From positions 620,001 through 684,000 of the forward strand of contig NZ_CP053381.1 of NCBI RefSeq assembly GCF_017868775.1: DNA of 64,000 bases, given 5' to 3'. Of this stretch, positions 50,559-58,248 are shown one piece after another. This DNA is from Billgrantia sulfidoxydans. GTDB lineage: Bacteria; Pseudomonadota; Gammaproteobacteria; Pseudomonadales; Halomonadaceae. The position numbers and the translations under genes were made by a program. The stretch's first letter is position 1. Every line of letters starts with the position of its first letter. The notes beneath the pieces were generated by a model. The model did not search any database. It had not been told where the DNA came from and was given only the letters and a program-made list of their open reading frames with translations.

Positions 50559-50768
50559 GGCAAGACCTGCCTGGCCTTCACCGTGTTCCTGCTGGTGAAG
50601 GTCGTCGACGGCCATCCCCACAGCTACGAATGGGACCTAGCCCTGCGCGCCGTGGAAACCATCGACATCATGACCGACCATTGGGCGCACCTGCACTTGG
50701 AAACTGTTTCCTCTTGCACCATGTACGACGTCAGCAGCAAGCCACCGGCGATGATCGAGTGGGAGTGA
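50559..50768 (+). pseudogene. guaA: Degenerate copy of the guaA 3' end
   Basis: About 210 bp align with the last 250 bp of guaA. Shared stretches include [20 protein letters not shown] and [14 protein letters not shown], with two internal deletions. It is the displaced end of the original guaA or of an earlier insertion. Confidence 0.85.
50723..50768 (+). repeat. Right end repeat of the guaA island (attR-like)
   Basis: 46 bp with 44 identities to 41393-41438. It marks the right boundary; beyond it no similarity to the sequence after guaA is seen. Confidence 0.85.
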
Positions 50769-50835
50769 TTTTCGCTAATTCTTTCAGCCTTAAGGTAAGC
50801 ACCCCTCTAACGTTACTTAATTCCAAGGGAAGGAT

Positions 50836-51846
50836 ATGTTTCACATCTTGAAAGAACTTTATTGGCTCCGCTCCATGAGCGAACCGCGCATGGATCGTCA
50901 CCGCTACTGGCTGGCTGCCTACTTGCTGTTAAGCGTACAGCTGGGTGCTGCGTTTCTTATGAGCCAAGACCAGTTCTTATGGAGCATGATGCCAGATTTT
51001 TATCCTGAAGCTTTCTTTTGGATAAGCTATTTCACGCCGCACGTCTCGATGGATCTCGCATTGATCGTTCTGTACATTATCGTGGGTATTAACGCCTTCG
51101 GGCGGGCTTTTGGTGGCCTCGCCGGGATCGGCATTTACTCATTAGGGGCTCTGGCCTCAGCGTCCAGTTGGGCGGCATCGCGTGGTATGGATGAGCCCCT
51201 TTGGTACCCACTACTATCGATAGTGATGCTGGCAATAATAGGTATCGTGGCGCTGTTCATGGGTTTCACGTTACGCTCTCTTCGCGATGTCGACCCGTCA
51301 CATGCGCTCTTGCGACAGCGCCCGGACATACCTTTGGAAAAACAGCTGGATTGCCTGTCCTTCTTGCGCCGCTACCTGTTAGCCCACTTGGTGATCAACG
51401 TGATGGGTGTCGCAATTATCGGCATCATGTTTTGGCGTCTCAACAACCTATCAGTGATGGGGTACTATGGGGTAGCCGATACAACGTTAAAGATCGGTGG
51501 TTTTTTCCTACTGCTACTGGCAGTGCTGGGATGCATCTGGATTCTTAAGCTAGTCGTCAAGCGATTGAATAGTTTCACCGATGCTACGATGGCAATTATA
51601 TGCTGGGGTATAGTCCTGACAGTCGTCATCGGAGGCGGTACGGTCTGGCTGGCAATAAACGAGTTTTATAGTAGTGGGTGGCTATTTCTACTGGCCAAAA
51701 CCATCGGTCTTAGCCTGTGGCCTATCAGCATTGCCGCTCATATTTATTTGCTAACCAATCCCTCGAAACAGCTTTCCTCTGCAGAGGTGGAAATGGCGGA
51801 ATCATCAGCGCAGGGACCTGCCACTTCACCGCAGATCGATACCTGA
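50836..51846 (+). CDS. Multi-pass membrane protein of unknown function
   Basis: This 336-aa protein has about seven hydrophobic helices (for example YWLAAYLLLSVQLGAAFLM, MDLALIVLYIIVGINAFG, LLSIVMLAIIGIVALFMGF, YLLAHLVINVMGVAIIGIMF) and a hydrophilic C-terminal tail. I recognise no family. GC is lower than in the core, so it may be acquired. A long-stem terminator follows. The start at 50836 is used because GGAAGG precedes it; MSEPRMDRH at 50875 is an alternative. Confidence 0.7.
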   Translation: MFHILKELYWLRSMSEPRMDRHRYWLAAYLLLSVQLGAAFLMSQDQFLWSMMPDFYPEAFFWISYFTPHVSMDLALIVLYIIVGINAFGRAFGGLAGIGIYSLGALASASSWAASRGMDEPLWYPLLSIVMLAIIGIVALFMGFTLRSLRDVDPSHALLRQRPDIPLEKQLDCLSFLRRYLLAHLVINVMGVAIIGIMFWRLNNLSVMGYYGVADTTLKIGGFFLLLLAVLGCIWILKLVVKRLNSFTDATMAIICWGIVLTVVIGGGTVWLAINEFYSSGWLFLLAKTIGLSLWPISIAAHIYLLTNPSKQLSSAEVEMAESSAQGPATSPQIDT

Positions 51847-51902
51847 CGCCCCCGGAGTGCCTCGGCTATCGAACACCAGTCCAATCAGTACTGAAGCTTC
51901 AT

Positions 51903-51933
51903 AAAGCGGGCGCCTCAAGGGCGCCCGCTTTCG
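51903..51933. terminator. Terminator shared by the membrane protein and the oxidoreductase remnant
   Basis: A 12-bp GC stem (51903-51914 with 51920-51931) with a five-base loop. Nearly the same hairpin follows the intact oxidoreductase gene at 53237-53268, so it came along with the duplicated segment. Confidence 0.8.
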
Positions 51934-51947
51934 TTATGACCTTACAG

Positions 51948-52522
51948 TCAGAAACGATCAACCCGGAACGGTGTCATATCCACCGCCGGCTCTTCGCCCG
52001 CCATCATCTGGGCGAGCCACAGGCCCGCCTTGCCGGGGGCGGGCCGATTACCGGCTTCATGTCGGGCAGGCAGGGGCGGGCGCCTTTCCAAGGCTGGCTG
52101 TCGCGACGCTTGCCCAGTGGGAACAGCTTGCGTGCCACCTTTTCGGCGGCGGCCAGCTGCTTGTACTGGGGCGGCGATTCCAGGTCGGCCAGCTCGGCGC
52201 CGGTGGTGAGGCGAATGCCGGCGCGCATGGGTTCGAGCAGGAAGCCCTTTTCGGCGTCCATCACCCAGTGGTTGAGCTTGGCATCCCCTTCGGCGGAGTA
52301 GTGCATGTGGTAGCCGCGCTTCACGAACAGCGGCACTTTTATGCCGAGCCTTCCCAGCAACTCTCCGGCCCAGGGGCCCAGGGCTACCACTACTTCATCT
52401 GCCTGCGCTCGTAGCGCTTGCCGCTCGAGTTCAGCCAGTAGTCCAGCAGCGGGCCCGCCGCGCTCAGCATGCCGGTGGGGCGATAGCGGATGTCCACCTG
52501 GCGGTTGGGCAGTACCCGCAGC
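51948..52522 (-). pseudogene. Decayed duplicate of the DadA-like oxidoreductase gene
   Basis: It is very similar to the intact gene at 53285-54526 but carries two deletions. One near the C-terminus removes about 50 bp between two GGCGAGC repeats and with it the FGHGHQGFTLGP region. The other, near 52406, removes about 410 bp in the middle. The 5' end, corresponding to the first 60-odd residues with the FAD-binding motif, is missing. It cannot make a working enzyme. Confidence 0.9.
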
Positions 52523-52545
52523 GATTAGCGCAGCACTTTGAGCGG

Positions 52546-52740
52546 ATGGGGGGTGAGCAGCTCAAGGCGCGCACCGCCACCCGACGCGGCAAGCTGAAAG
52601 CCCTACTGGGGGCACTTGGTACGGGCCAAGCCAGCGACGCTGAACGGTCGCTGCTGGCCCGACTCGAGCTGGATCGGCCCACCGGCTGGAATGAGCGCCT
52701 GGAGCGGCGGCTGGTGCTGCAGGCGCTGCGATCTAGCTAG
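52546..52740 (+). pseudogene. Possible 3' fragment of an unidentified gene
   Basis: This open frame of 64 codons has codon use like the core genes and ends LARLELDRPTGWNERLERRLVLQALRSS. It has no family that I recognise and starts at the ragged edge of the oxidoreductase remnant, so it looks like the tail of a gene broken by the duplication. A chance frame is also possible. Confidence 0.3.
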
Positions 52741-52752
52741 GCCATGTCACAA

Positions 52753-53046
52753 TCAGGCAGCCACTTCTTCCTCGTCCTCGATCGCCAGCTCGAGGTGGAA
52801 GTGAGCCGGCCCCGTCAGGTTGACCAGGGCGTCCAGACTGAACTTGTTGATGCGGCCGTTCAGCAAGTCGTTGAGGCGAGGCTGCGTGATGCCCAGTCGA
52901 TGCGCGGCCTCACTCTGAGTGATATCCCACTCCTGGACACGACCGGCGATCTTCGCCATGAGCTCGGAGCGCAGACGCATGTTCAGCGCCTCTTCGGGAG
53001 TATCCTCAATGGCGTCCCATACGCTGTCATAATACTCGATGGCCAT
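52753..53046 (-). CDS. XRE-family HTH protein, orphan antitoxin type
   Basis: This 97-aa protein has an HTH of the HigA/HTH_37 class (DITQSEAAHRLGITQPRLNDLLNGRINKFSLDALVNL) and an acidic tail. Such proteins usually pair with a RelE/HigB-like or Gp49-like toxin encoded just upstream. Upstream here only 190 bp of non-coding DNA with its own palindrome and promoter is found. It may be a solitary regulator left from a toxin-antitoxin pair. Confidence 0.82.
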   Translation of the reverse strand: MAIEYYDSVWDAIEDTPEEALNMRLRSELMAKIAGRVQEWDITQSEAAHRLGITQPRLNDLLNGRINKFSLDALVNLTGPAHFHLELAIEDEEEVAA

Positions 53047-53119
53047 GGTGTCACCTCGCTTGGTGGCCGGGGCTTAGGGCAGCACTTTGTATCGCTGCTT
53101 TCCTTGGCTTCTGTGAGGC

Positions 53120-53150
53120 TATATCAATACGGATATAATGGGCTCATCAA
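53120..53150 (-). promoter_or_regulatory. Promoter and palindromic operator of the XRE gene
   Basis: TATATC-N6-GATATA (53120-53137) is a perfect inverted repeat. On the minus strand TTGATG (53150-53145) and TTGATA (53127-53122) form a 17-bp-spaced promoter overlapping it. A perfect TATAAT (53134-53139) also occurs on the plus strand. The layout suits autorepression by the XRE protein. Confidence 0.55.
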
Positions 53151-53236
53151 CCGAACGGTTCAAGCTCGGTGCTGCAAGCCCTCCACTGTGGCGAATGGGG
53201 AGTGACCAAGGGGCAGGGGAGTCGTAGAGAGGCATT

Positions 53237-53268
53237 AAAAAAACGGGCGCCTCAAGGGCGCCCGTTTT
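53237..53268 (-). terminator. Terminator of the DadA-like gene
   Basis: A 12-bp stem (53240-53251 with 53257-53268), five-base loop and a run of T on the minus strand directly after the stop. Confidence 0.88.
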
Positions 53269-53284
53269 CGTTATGGCCTCACCT

Positions 53285-54526
53285 TCAGAAGCGGTCGACG
53301 CGGAACGGTGCCATATCCACCGCGGGCTTTTCGCCATCGATCATCTGGGCGAGCAGTTCGCCGGTGGCCGGGCCGAGGGTGAAGCCCTGGTGGCCGTGAC
53401 CGAAGGCGAGCCACAGCCCTTCCTTGTTGGGGGCGGGGCCGATCACCGGCTTCATGTCGGGCAGGCAGGGGCGGGCGCCTTTCCAGGGCTGGCTGTCGCG
53501 ACGCTTGCCCAGCGGGAACAGCTTGCGTGCCACCTTCTCGGCGGCGGCCAGCTGCTTGTACTGGGGCGGCGACTCCAGGTCGGCCAGCTCGGCGCCGGTG
53601 GTCAGGCGAATGCCGGCGCGCATCGGTTCTAGCAGGAAGCCCTTCTCGGCATCCATTACCCAGTGGTTGAGCTTGGCTTCCCCTTCGGCGGAGTAGTGCA
53701 TGTGGTAGCCGCGCTTCACGAACAGCGGCACTTTCATGCCCAGCCTTCCCAGCAGCTCTCCGGCCCAGGGGCCGAGGGCCACCACCACTTCATCTGCCTC
53801 CAGGGGGCCTTCGCTGGTATCGACTCGCCAGCCGCCCTCGACCTGGAGCACGTCCTCGACGCTGGCCTGCTTGATGTGACCGCCCTGTTCAGCAAAGCTG
53901 CGGGCGTAGGCCTGCACCAGGCCGCCCGGGTCCGAGACCATCCACGGCTGCGTCCAGTGGATCGCCCCGACCAGCCCCTTGCCCAGATGCGGCTCCTTGG
54001 CGTAGAGCGCCTCGGCATCCAGCACCTCGTACTCGACCCCGAAGCGCTCGTGGTTTTCCTGGGCTTCTTGCTGGCGCTCCTCCAACTCCTTTTGAGTGCG
54101 GTAAAGCTCCAGCCAGCCGCCCTTGCGCACCAGCGCCTCGGCGCCGGCGGCCTCGATCATCGGCGCGTGGGCATCCTGGCAGCGCATGATCAGCGAGGCC
54201 CACTCGTTCACGATGCGCTCGTAGCGCTTGCCGCTCGAGTTCAGCCAGTAGTCCAGCAGCGGGCCCGCCGCGCTCAGCATGCCGGTGGGGCGGTAGCGGA
54301 TGTCCACCTGGCGGTTGGGCACCACCCGCAGCAGGGTGGCGATATCGCGGGGGAAGGCGTAGGGGCGCACCGCCTCGCGCTGGATGATGCCGGCATTGCC
54401 GAAGGAGGTCTCGAGCCCCGGCTCGCGGCGGTCCACCAGCGTGACGTCATGGCCGCGACGCACCAGATGCCAGGCCACGGATACGCCGACCATGCCGGCA
54501 CCAAGAACGATGATATTGCGGGCCAT
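53285..54526 (-). CDS. DadA-like FAD-dependent D-amino acid dehydrogenase
   Basis: This 413-aa DAO-fold flavoprotein opens with the dinucleotide-binding motif IIVLGAGMVGVSVAWHLVRRG and carries GNAGIIQ, a family-typical early loop, WMVSDPGGLVQAYA in the middle and the FAD-contacting FGHGHQGFTLGPATGELLAQ near the end. It probably oxidises a D-amino acid or related amine and feeds electrons to the respiratory chain; the exact substrate cannot be told. The start at 54526 has GGGAGA upstream. A broken copy lies at 51948-52522. Confidence 0.88.
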   Translation of the reverse strand: MARNIIVLGAGMVGVSVAWHLVRRGHDVTLVDRREPGLETSFGNAGIIQREAVRPYAFPRDIATLLRVVPNRQVDIRYRPTGMLSAAGPLLDYWLNSSGKRYERIVNEWASLIMRCQDAHAPMIEAAGAEALVRKGGWLELYRTQKELEERQQEAQENHERFGVEYEVLDAEALYAKEPHLGKGLVGAIHWTQPWMVSDPGGLVQAYARSFAEQGGHIKQASVEDVLQVEGGWRVDTSEGPLEADEVVVALGPWAGELLGRLGMKVPLFVKRGYHMHYSAEGEAKLNHWVMDAEKGFLLEPMRAGIRLTTGAELADLESPPQYKQLAAAEKVARKLFPLGKRRDSQPWKGARPCLPDMKPVIGPAPNKEGLWLAFGHGHQGFTLGPATGELLAQMIDGEKPAVDMAPFRVDRF

Positions 54527-54885
54527 GAAGGTCTCCCTGCCGATGGAAAATGGAAAGCTCCGCCACGGGGCAGAGCCTGTCATGGGCGGAGTTTATCAGC
54601 ACTTCCCAGAAAATCGGCTACCTGCTGAAAATTAAGATTATCGCTCTATATTTTGAATAGAAGGCGGAATCTTTGCCCGTAAATAGAGTGGTGAATGGAA
54701 TTATTTGCGTTTCTGACTCCTGGGCCTGCGTTGGACACCAGCTAGGCAGCGAGCCGCTAGCTACCGAGTGCCTTCCGCTCCCGTGCGACTGACCGGAGCG
54801 GCGCCGCCAGCGTGGATGGACGGCGCTGCGCGGACTAGCCTCAATGTAGTCAATTTTGCTCAACAGTGGCGGAGGGAGAGGTGCG
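54527..54885. other. Divergent intergenic region
   Basis: About 360 bp between the oxidoreductase and the HAD gene. An AT-rich core near 54620-54710 may hold promoters for both. No gene is seen. Confidence 0.5.
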
Positions 54886-55641
54886 ATGCTGAAGGCGGTC
54901 TTGCTCGACATCAGTGGCGTGCTGAGCGAGGACGGCGAGGCCCTGCCCGGCGCCGTGGAGGCGGTGGCGCGGCTGCAGTCCAGCGGCCTGGCGCTGCGCT
55001 TCCTGACCAACACCTCGCGCAAGACATCGGCCGCGGTGTGCGACGAGCTGCAGCGACTGGGCTTCGCCCCGGCGCCCGAGCAGGTGTTCACCGCACCGGG
55101 GGCCATCCGTCGCTATCTCCAGCGCAGTGGTCTTCGTCCCTACCTGCTGATCCATGAGCGGCTCGAGCCCGAGTTTGCCGACCTGCCCTGCGAAGCGCCC
55201 AACGCGGTGGTGCTCGGCGATGCCGAGCAGCGCCTGGACTATGCCCACCTCGACGAGGCCTTCCGGCTGCTGCTGGAGGGAGCGCCGTTGCTTGCCGTGG
55301 GCACCAACCGCTACTTTCGCCAGTCGGGCACCCTGCACTTGGACGCGGGGCCCTTCGTGCGCGCCCTGGAATATGCCGCCGGCATCGAGGCCAAGGTGCT
55401 GGGAAAACCCGCGAGCGATTTCTTTCATGCCGTGCTCGACGACATCGGCGTGGCACCCGGCGAGGCGCTGATGGTGGGCGATGACGTGGAGTGCGATGTG
55501 GTCGCCGCCATGGAGCTAGGCCTGCAGGCCTGCCTGATTCGCTCAGGCAAGTATCGCCCTGGGGACGAGGCGCGGGCGCCGCAGGCACGCTGCGAGGCGA
55601 GCCTGGCCGAGCTGGTCGATGCGTTGCTGGAGGCGCGTTAG
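54886..55641 (+). CDS. HAD-IIA hydrolase, LHPP/TIGR01458-like
   Basis: This 251-aa HAD phosphatase has motif I VLLDISGVLSEDG, motif II FLTNTSRKT, motif III lysine in VLGKPASDFF and motif IV MVGDDVECDVVAAMELG. The DISG form of motif I and the length fit the LHPP group (phospholysine/phosphohistidine/pyrophosphate phosphatase). The start at 54886 has GGAGGGAGAGG upstream; an in-frame TTG 30 bp earlier is less likely. Confidence 0.88.
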   Translation: MLKAVLLDISGVLSEDGEALPGAVEAVARLQSSGLALRFLTNTSRKTSAAVCDELQRLGFAPAPEQVFTAPGAIRRYLQRSGLRPYLLIHERLEPEFADLPCEAPNAVVLGDAEQRLDYAHLDEAFRLLLEGAPLLAVGTNRYFRQSGTLHLDAGPFVRALEYAAGIEAKVLGKPASDFFHAVLDDIGVAPGEALMVGDDVECDVVAAMELGLQACLIRSGKYRPGDEARAPQARCEASLAELVDALLEAR

Positions 55642-55726
55642 GCGTGCGCCATACCGAAGCGGATGCTCGCCATGGCCTGGCTATGTCTGATCAAGGAAGG
55701 TATGGCATATGCTTGCGTTGGTGGGG

Positions 55727-56989
55727 TCACCTCCCAACGACCCACCGCTCCGGCAGCTTGCGGCAGTTGCTCAACAGGCGCTGCTGCAGCCTCTCCAGCA
55801 GCGTTTGCTCAGTGCCTTGCTGGGCCTCGGCGCTTAGGGTGGCGAGGGTAGCGTCGATGGCTGCCGGCATGCGTTCGGCGAGTTCGAGCCCTTGGCGCAG
55901 GAAGTAGCGCGGCTGGAATCGCATCGAGCGTGCCAGGGCTTCGAGGTGTGAGCGTTCGATGCTGCCGGGGCGGTCTTCGCCATTAATGCGAAACGCAAAG
56001 CGGCGCGCGAGGCCGCTGTAGAGCGTGGTGCTCATCAGGTCATAGAACGGCGCCAGCCGGGGACCTTCCTCGGTGTAGAGGATGGCGAGGTTCTTGGCAT
56101 GGCTGTCGTTGTTGCCGATCAGCAGGTTGAAGAAGCACCAGGCGATCAGGCGCTGCAGGTCCTTTGCCGGTGCTCCCACCTGCTGCATGAGTTCACGACA
56201 GCGCGCCAGGCCGGGGCCGCCGTCGCTTTCGTACTTGATCAGCGAGGGGGTACCGGCAAGCTGGCAGAAGTCGAGCTGGTGCAGGCGACGCAGCCGGCCC
56301 TGTTCGTCGGGCGCCCGGTCGTACCGGCGCACGAGGCAGGCGTGGGTATCGGGCTGGTAGCTGGCTTCGGCGACTTCGAGCCCGAGTTCGGCGGCCAGCT
56401 GCATGCAGAAGGTTTCGTTGATGGCGCTGGCCCATACACCTCTCAAGCCCTGGATATCCGGCTTGAGGATATGGCTGGAAGGGGCCGACCCTTCCGGGAT
56501 GGCGGGGCTTCCGTCTGCCTGCACCATTAGCAGCAACTTGTCCTGGGCGCCGGCCAGCGAGATCCGCGCCTCTTCGCTCTGCTGCGAGAGCAGAGGCCCT
56601 CGTTCTCTGTGCCGTAGGTGTTCCGCCAGCGCTTCCCAACTGATGGGCCGATAGTGCGGCGGAGCGGGTGTTTCTCCTGGCGGCAGCAGAGTGAAGCCGC
56701 TGGCCGTGTCTCCGCCGATGGCCTTCAGCAGGCCGAAAACGGTCGTGGTGTGGTGGCGAAGCTCGAGGTGGCGGCGCAGGTCGCCTTCCGGCAGCAGGTT
56801 TTCGAAATAGGCCAGCACCGCATCGCCTACATGCACCTGCTGCGAGAGGGGTAGGGAAGGAGAAAGGCTCACCGCTTCAGGGTGCTCCAACCAAGCGGAG
56901 GCATACTCGAAGCGCAGCGGTTGTGCGTCATGCAGCCGGCCGACATGCCTGTCGCCGTGGTAAAGCACCAGGGTATCGTCACTCGCCAT
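55727..56989 (-). CDS. hipA: HipA-type serine/threonine kinase toxin
   Basis: This 420-aa HipA-family kinase has a barrel domain with YFENLLPEGDLRRHL, the P-loop-like region SLAGAQDKLLLM, the autophosphorylation-loop area, and catalytic NNDSHAKNL followed by FYDLMST. In E. coli HipA phosphorylates glutamyl-tRNA synthetase, raises (p)ppGpp and causes persistence. The ATG at 56989 overlaps hipB by 11 bp; a GTG at 57001 is an alternative. The gene appears intact, with all catalytic residues. Confidence 0.92.
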   Translation of the reverse strand: MASDDTLVLYHGDRHVGRLHDAQPLRFEYASAWLEHPEAVSLSPSLPLSQQVHVGDAVLAYFENLLPEGDLRRHLELRHHTTTVFGLLKAIGGDTASGFTLLPPGETPAPPHYRPISWEALAEHLRHRERGPLLSQQSEEARISLAGAQDKLLLMVQADGSPAIPEGSAPSSHILKPDIQGLRGVWASAINETFCMQLAAELGLEVAEASYQPDTHACLVRRYDRAPDEQGRLRRLHQLDFCQLAGTPSLIKYESDGGPGLARCRELMQQVGAPAKDLQRLIAWCFFNLLIGNNDSHAKNLAILYTEEGPRLAPFYDLMSTTLYSGLARRFAFRINGEDRPGSIERSHLEALARSMRFQPRYFLRQGLELAERMPAAIDATLATLSAEAQQGTEQTLLERLQQRLLSNCRKLPERWVVGR

Positions 56990-57248
56990 GGCGGTTGCCA
57001 CCCTTGCGCCGCACCACCACCTCGAGCCCCATCAGGTCGAGTACATCCAGCACCTTCTGCAATTGCAGTGTCGGCTTGCCGCGCTCCAGGTCGACGATGA
57101 AGCGATTGCCGGTGCCGGCGAGGCCGGCCAGGTCGATCTGCAACAGCCCCTGTTCGGCGCGCAGCTGGCGCACCAGCTTGCCGAGGTCTTCGCTGTGACG
57201 AATAGGAGCGGTCAAGGAAGGCGAAGCAGTGAACTCGTAAGTCGGCAT
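56979..57248 (-). CDS. hipB: HipB-type antitoxin and repressor
   Basis: This 89-aa XRE-type DNA-binding protein (LGKLVRQLRAEQGLLQIDLAGLAGTGNRFIVDLERGK) has a C-terminal strand region ending LMGLEVVVRRK. It neutralises HipA and represses the operon. Three palindromic operators upstream fit this role. Confidence 0.92.
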   Translation of the reverse strand: MPTYEFTASPSLTAPIRHSEDLGKLVRQLRAEQGLLQIDLAGLAGTGNRFIVDLERGKPTLQLQKVLDVLDLMGLEVVVRRKGGNRHGE

Positions 57249-57264
57249 GGCAAATCCGCTTGTA

Positions 57265-57280
57265 ATTACCGTTCGGTAAT
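57265..57280. promoter_or_regulatory. hipB operator 1
   Basis: ATTACCG-TT-CGGTAAT, a 16-bp palindrome that overlaps the -10 element and the likely transcription start of hipBA. Confidence 0.85.
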
Positions 57281-57307
57281 TCTAGGCAGGGATTGTCTGA
57301 TTCGCAA
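57279..57307 (-). promoter_or_regulatory. Promoter of hipBA
   Basis: On the minus strand TTGCGA (57307-57302) and TAGAAT (57284-57279) are separated by exactly 17 bp, between operators 1 and 2. Repressor bound at operator 1 would cover the -10. Confidence 0.7.
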
Positions 57308-57314
57308 TGAGGAA

Positions 57315-57330
57315 ATTACCGACCGGTAAT
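57315..57330. promoter_or_regulatory. hipB operator 2
   Basis: ATTACCG-AC-CGGTAAT, 50 bp upstream of operator 1, just upstream of the -35 element. Confidence 0.85.
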
Positions 57331-57363
57331 TTTCGTGGGAATCAAGGTTCGATTTACAGAAAA

Positions 57364-57379
57364 ATTACCGATCGGTAAC
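57364..57379. promoter_or_regulatory. hipB operator 3
   Basis: ATTACCG-AT-CGGTAAC, 49 bp upstream of operator 2 and one base from a perfect palindrome. Confidence 0.82.
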
Positions 57380-57417
57380 TACTGGCCATATCCATGGGAT
57401 CGGTCGACTGTCGCCAG

Positions 57418-57960
57418 CTATCGCGCAGCGCCGCGAATCCTTGCCTCGCCTTCCACTAATACGCTCCATGCCTGGCGCTTCAGCGCCTCGTCACCCCTTG
57501 TCATCACTTCCAGCAATTGGCGTTTCTCGGCCAGGTAGACCCGGGCGAAGCCGGGGGCCCGCGCGACGATGCTGCCGGTGTTGTCGATCAGGTCGGCGTA
57601 CTTGATGGTCTGCGCCTCGGGGGAGATCAGTGCCAGCCTGTCGCGCTCCAGCGCCTTGCGGTGAGCGCGGTTGCCGATTTCGGGGTCGACGAATTGATCC
57701 GTCAGCTCCAGGACCAGAACGGCCACCCGCTCGCCGAAGCACGCCTCGATGTCCAGCGCCGTCACGGCGGTATCCTCGAGCACGTCGTGCAGGTGGGCGG
57801 CGGCGATCATCTCCGCTGTCGCCGACTCCACGGCCGACACCCTCTCTGCCACGGCCGCCGGGTGCCGCCAGTAGGGCTCGTCGGTGTACTTGCGCCGCTG
57901 CCCCACGGCCTGGTGGGCGGCGCGGCTGAACAGCGCCGCGCGTTCGATCATGTCGTCCAT
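57418..57960 (-). CDS. HD-domain (p)ppGpp hydrolase-like protein (small alarmone hydrolase/MESH1 type)
   Basis: This 180-aa single-domain HD protein resembles the hydrolase domain of SpoT. Visible residues are AHQAVGQRRKYTDEPYWRHP (metal His in a loop like YxxHP), the HD pair with the ED motif in LHDVLEDTAVT, and IKYADLIDNTGSIV for the distal Asp. No synthetase domain is present. It lies directly upstream of hipBA on the same strand. Alarmone breakdown is inferred; other nucleotides are possible substrates. Confidence 0.8.
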   Translation of the reverse strand: MDDMIERAALFSRAAHQAVGQRRKYTDEPYWRHPAAVAERVSAVESATAEMIAAAHLHDVLEDTAVTALDIEACFGERVAVLVLELTDQFVDPEIGNRAHRKALERDRLALISPEAQTIKYADLIDNTGSIVARAPGFARVYLAEKRQLLEVMTRGDEALKRQAWSVLVEGEARIRGAAR

Positions 57961-58033
57961 CCTGGTCGCTCTCTTCGTAACTCTTTCCGTAACGCTCCCC
58001 GCTTCACCTTCTTCCGCTCCACCTTCACCTGCC

Positions 58034-58207
58034 TCAATCGCGCGGGAGTTTCTTCAGGCGCTCATCGGCGCGCTTCACCGTTTTCATCTTCTCCGGCCGC
58101 TTCATGGCTTTCCAATGGCGTATCTCTTCCATGGTGCGGCCGCAGCCGATGCAGAGATCGCCTTTCAGTTGGCATATCGAGACGCACGGGCTTTCGATCT
58201 TCGCCAT
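58034..58207 (-). CDS. Small DUF1289 cysteine-rich protein
   Basis: This 57-aa protein is easily missed because of its size. It reads MAKIESPCVSICQLKG then DLCIGCGRTMEEIRHWKAM. The SPCVSIC-x6-CIGCGRT-x4-IRHW pattern is diagnostic for DUF1289, whose four cysteines probably bind a metal. Function unknown. It lies between the HD-domain gene and the TPR gene, all on the minus strand. Confidence 0.85.
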   Translation of the reverse strand: MAKIESPCVSICQLKGDLCIGCGRTMEEIRHWKAMKRPEKMKTVKRADERLKKLPRD

Positions 58208-58248
58208 TCAATGCCTCGTTGGCTTGGTGAGACCCTGTACCGCGTAGC

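Larger units (their letters stand above)
41393..50768. mobile_element. Genomic island inserted at the 3' end of guaA
   Basis: The segment lies between two copies of the guaA terminus. Its coding sequences are visibly less GC-rich than the flanks, and it has long AT-rich stretches around 41640-41900 and 49100-49450. Cargo is an hsdR remnant, a methyltransferase-nuclease-helicase operon and a secreted protein. The guaA 3' end is a known integration site for islands. No integrase, excisionase or transfer gene is recognisable, so the element appears fixed or needs help to move. Confidence 0.82.

Noticed and set aside
50297..50581. 94-codon minus-strand frame near the island right end
   Set aside because: It overlaps the guaA remnant, has no ribosome site and no recognisable family.
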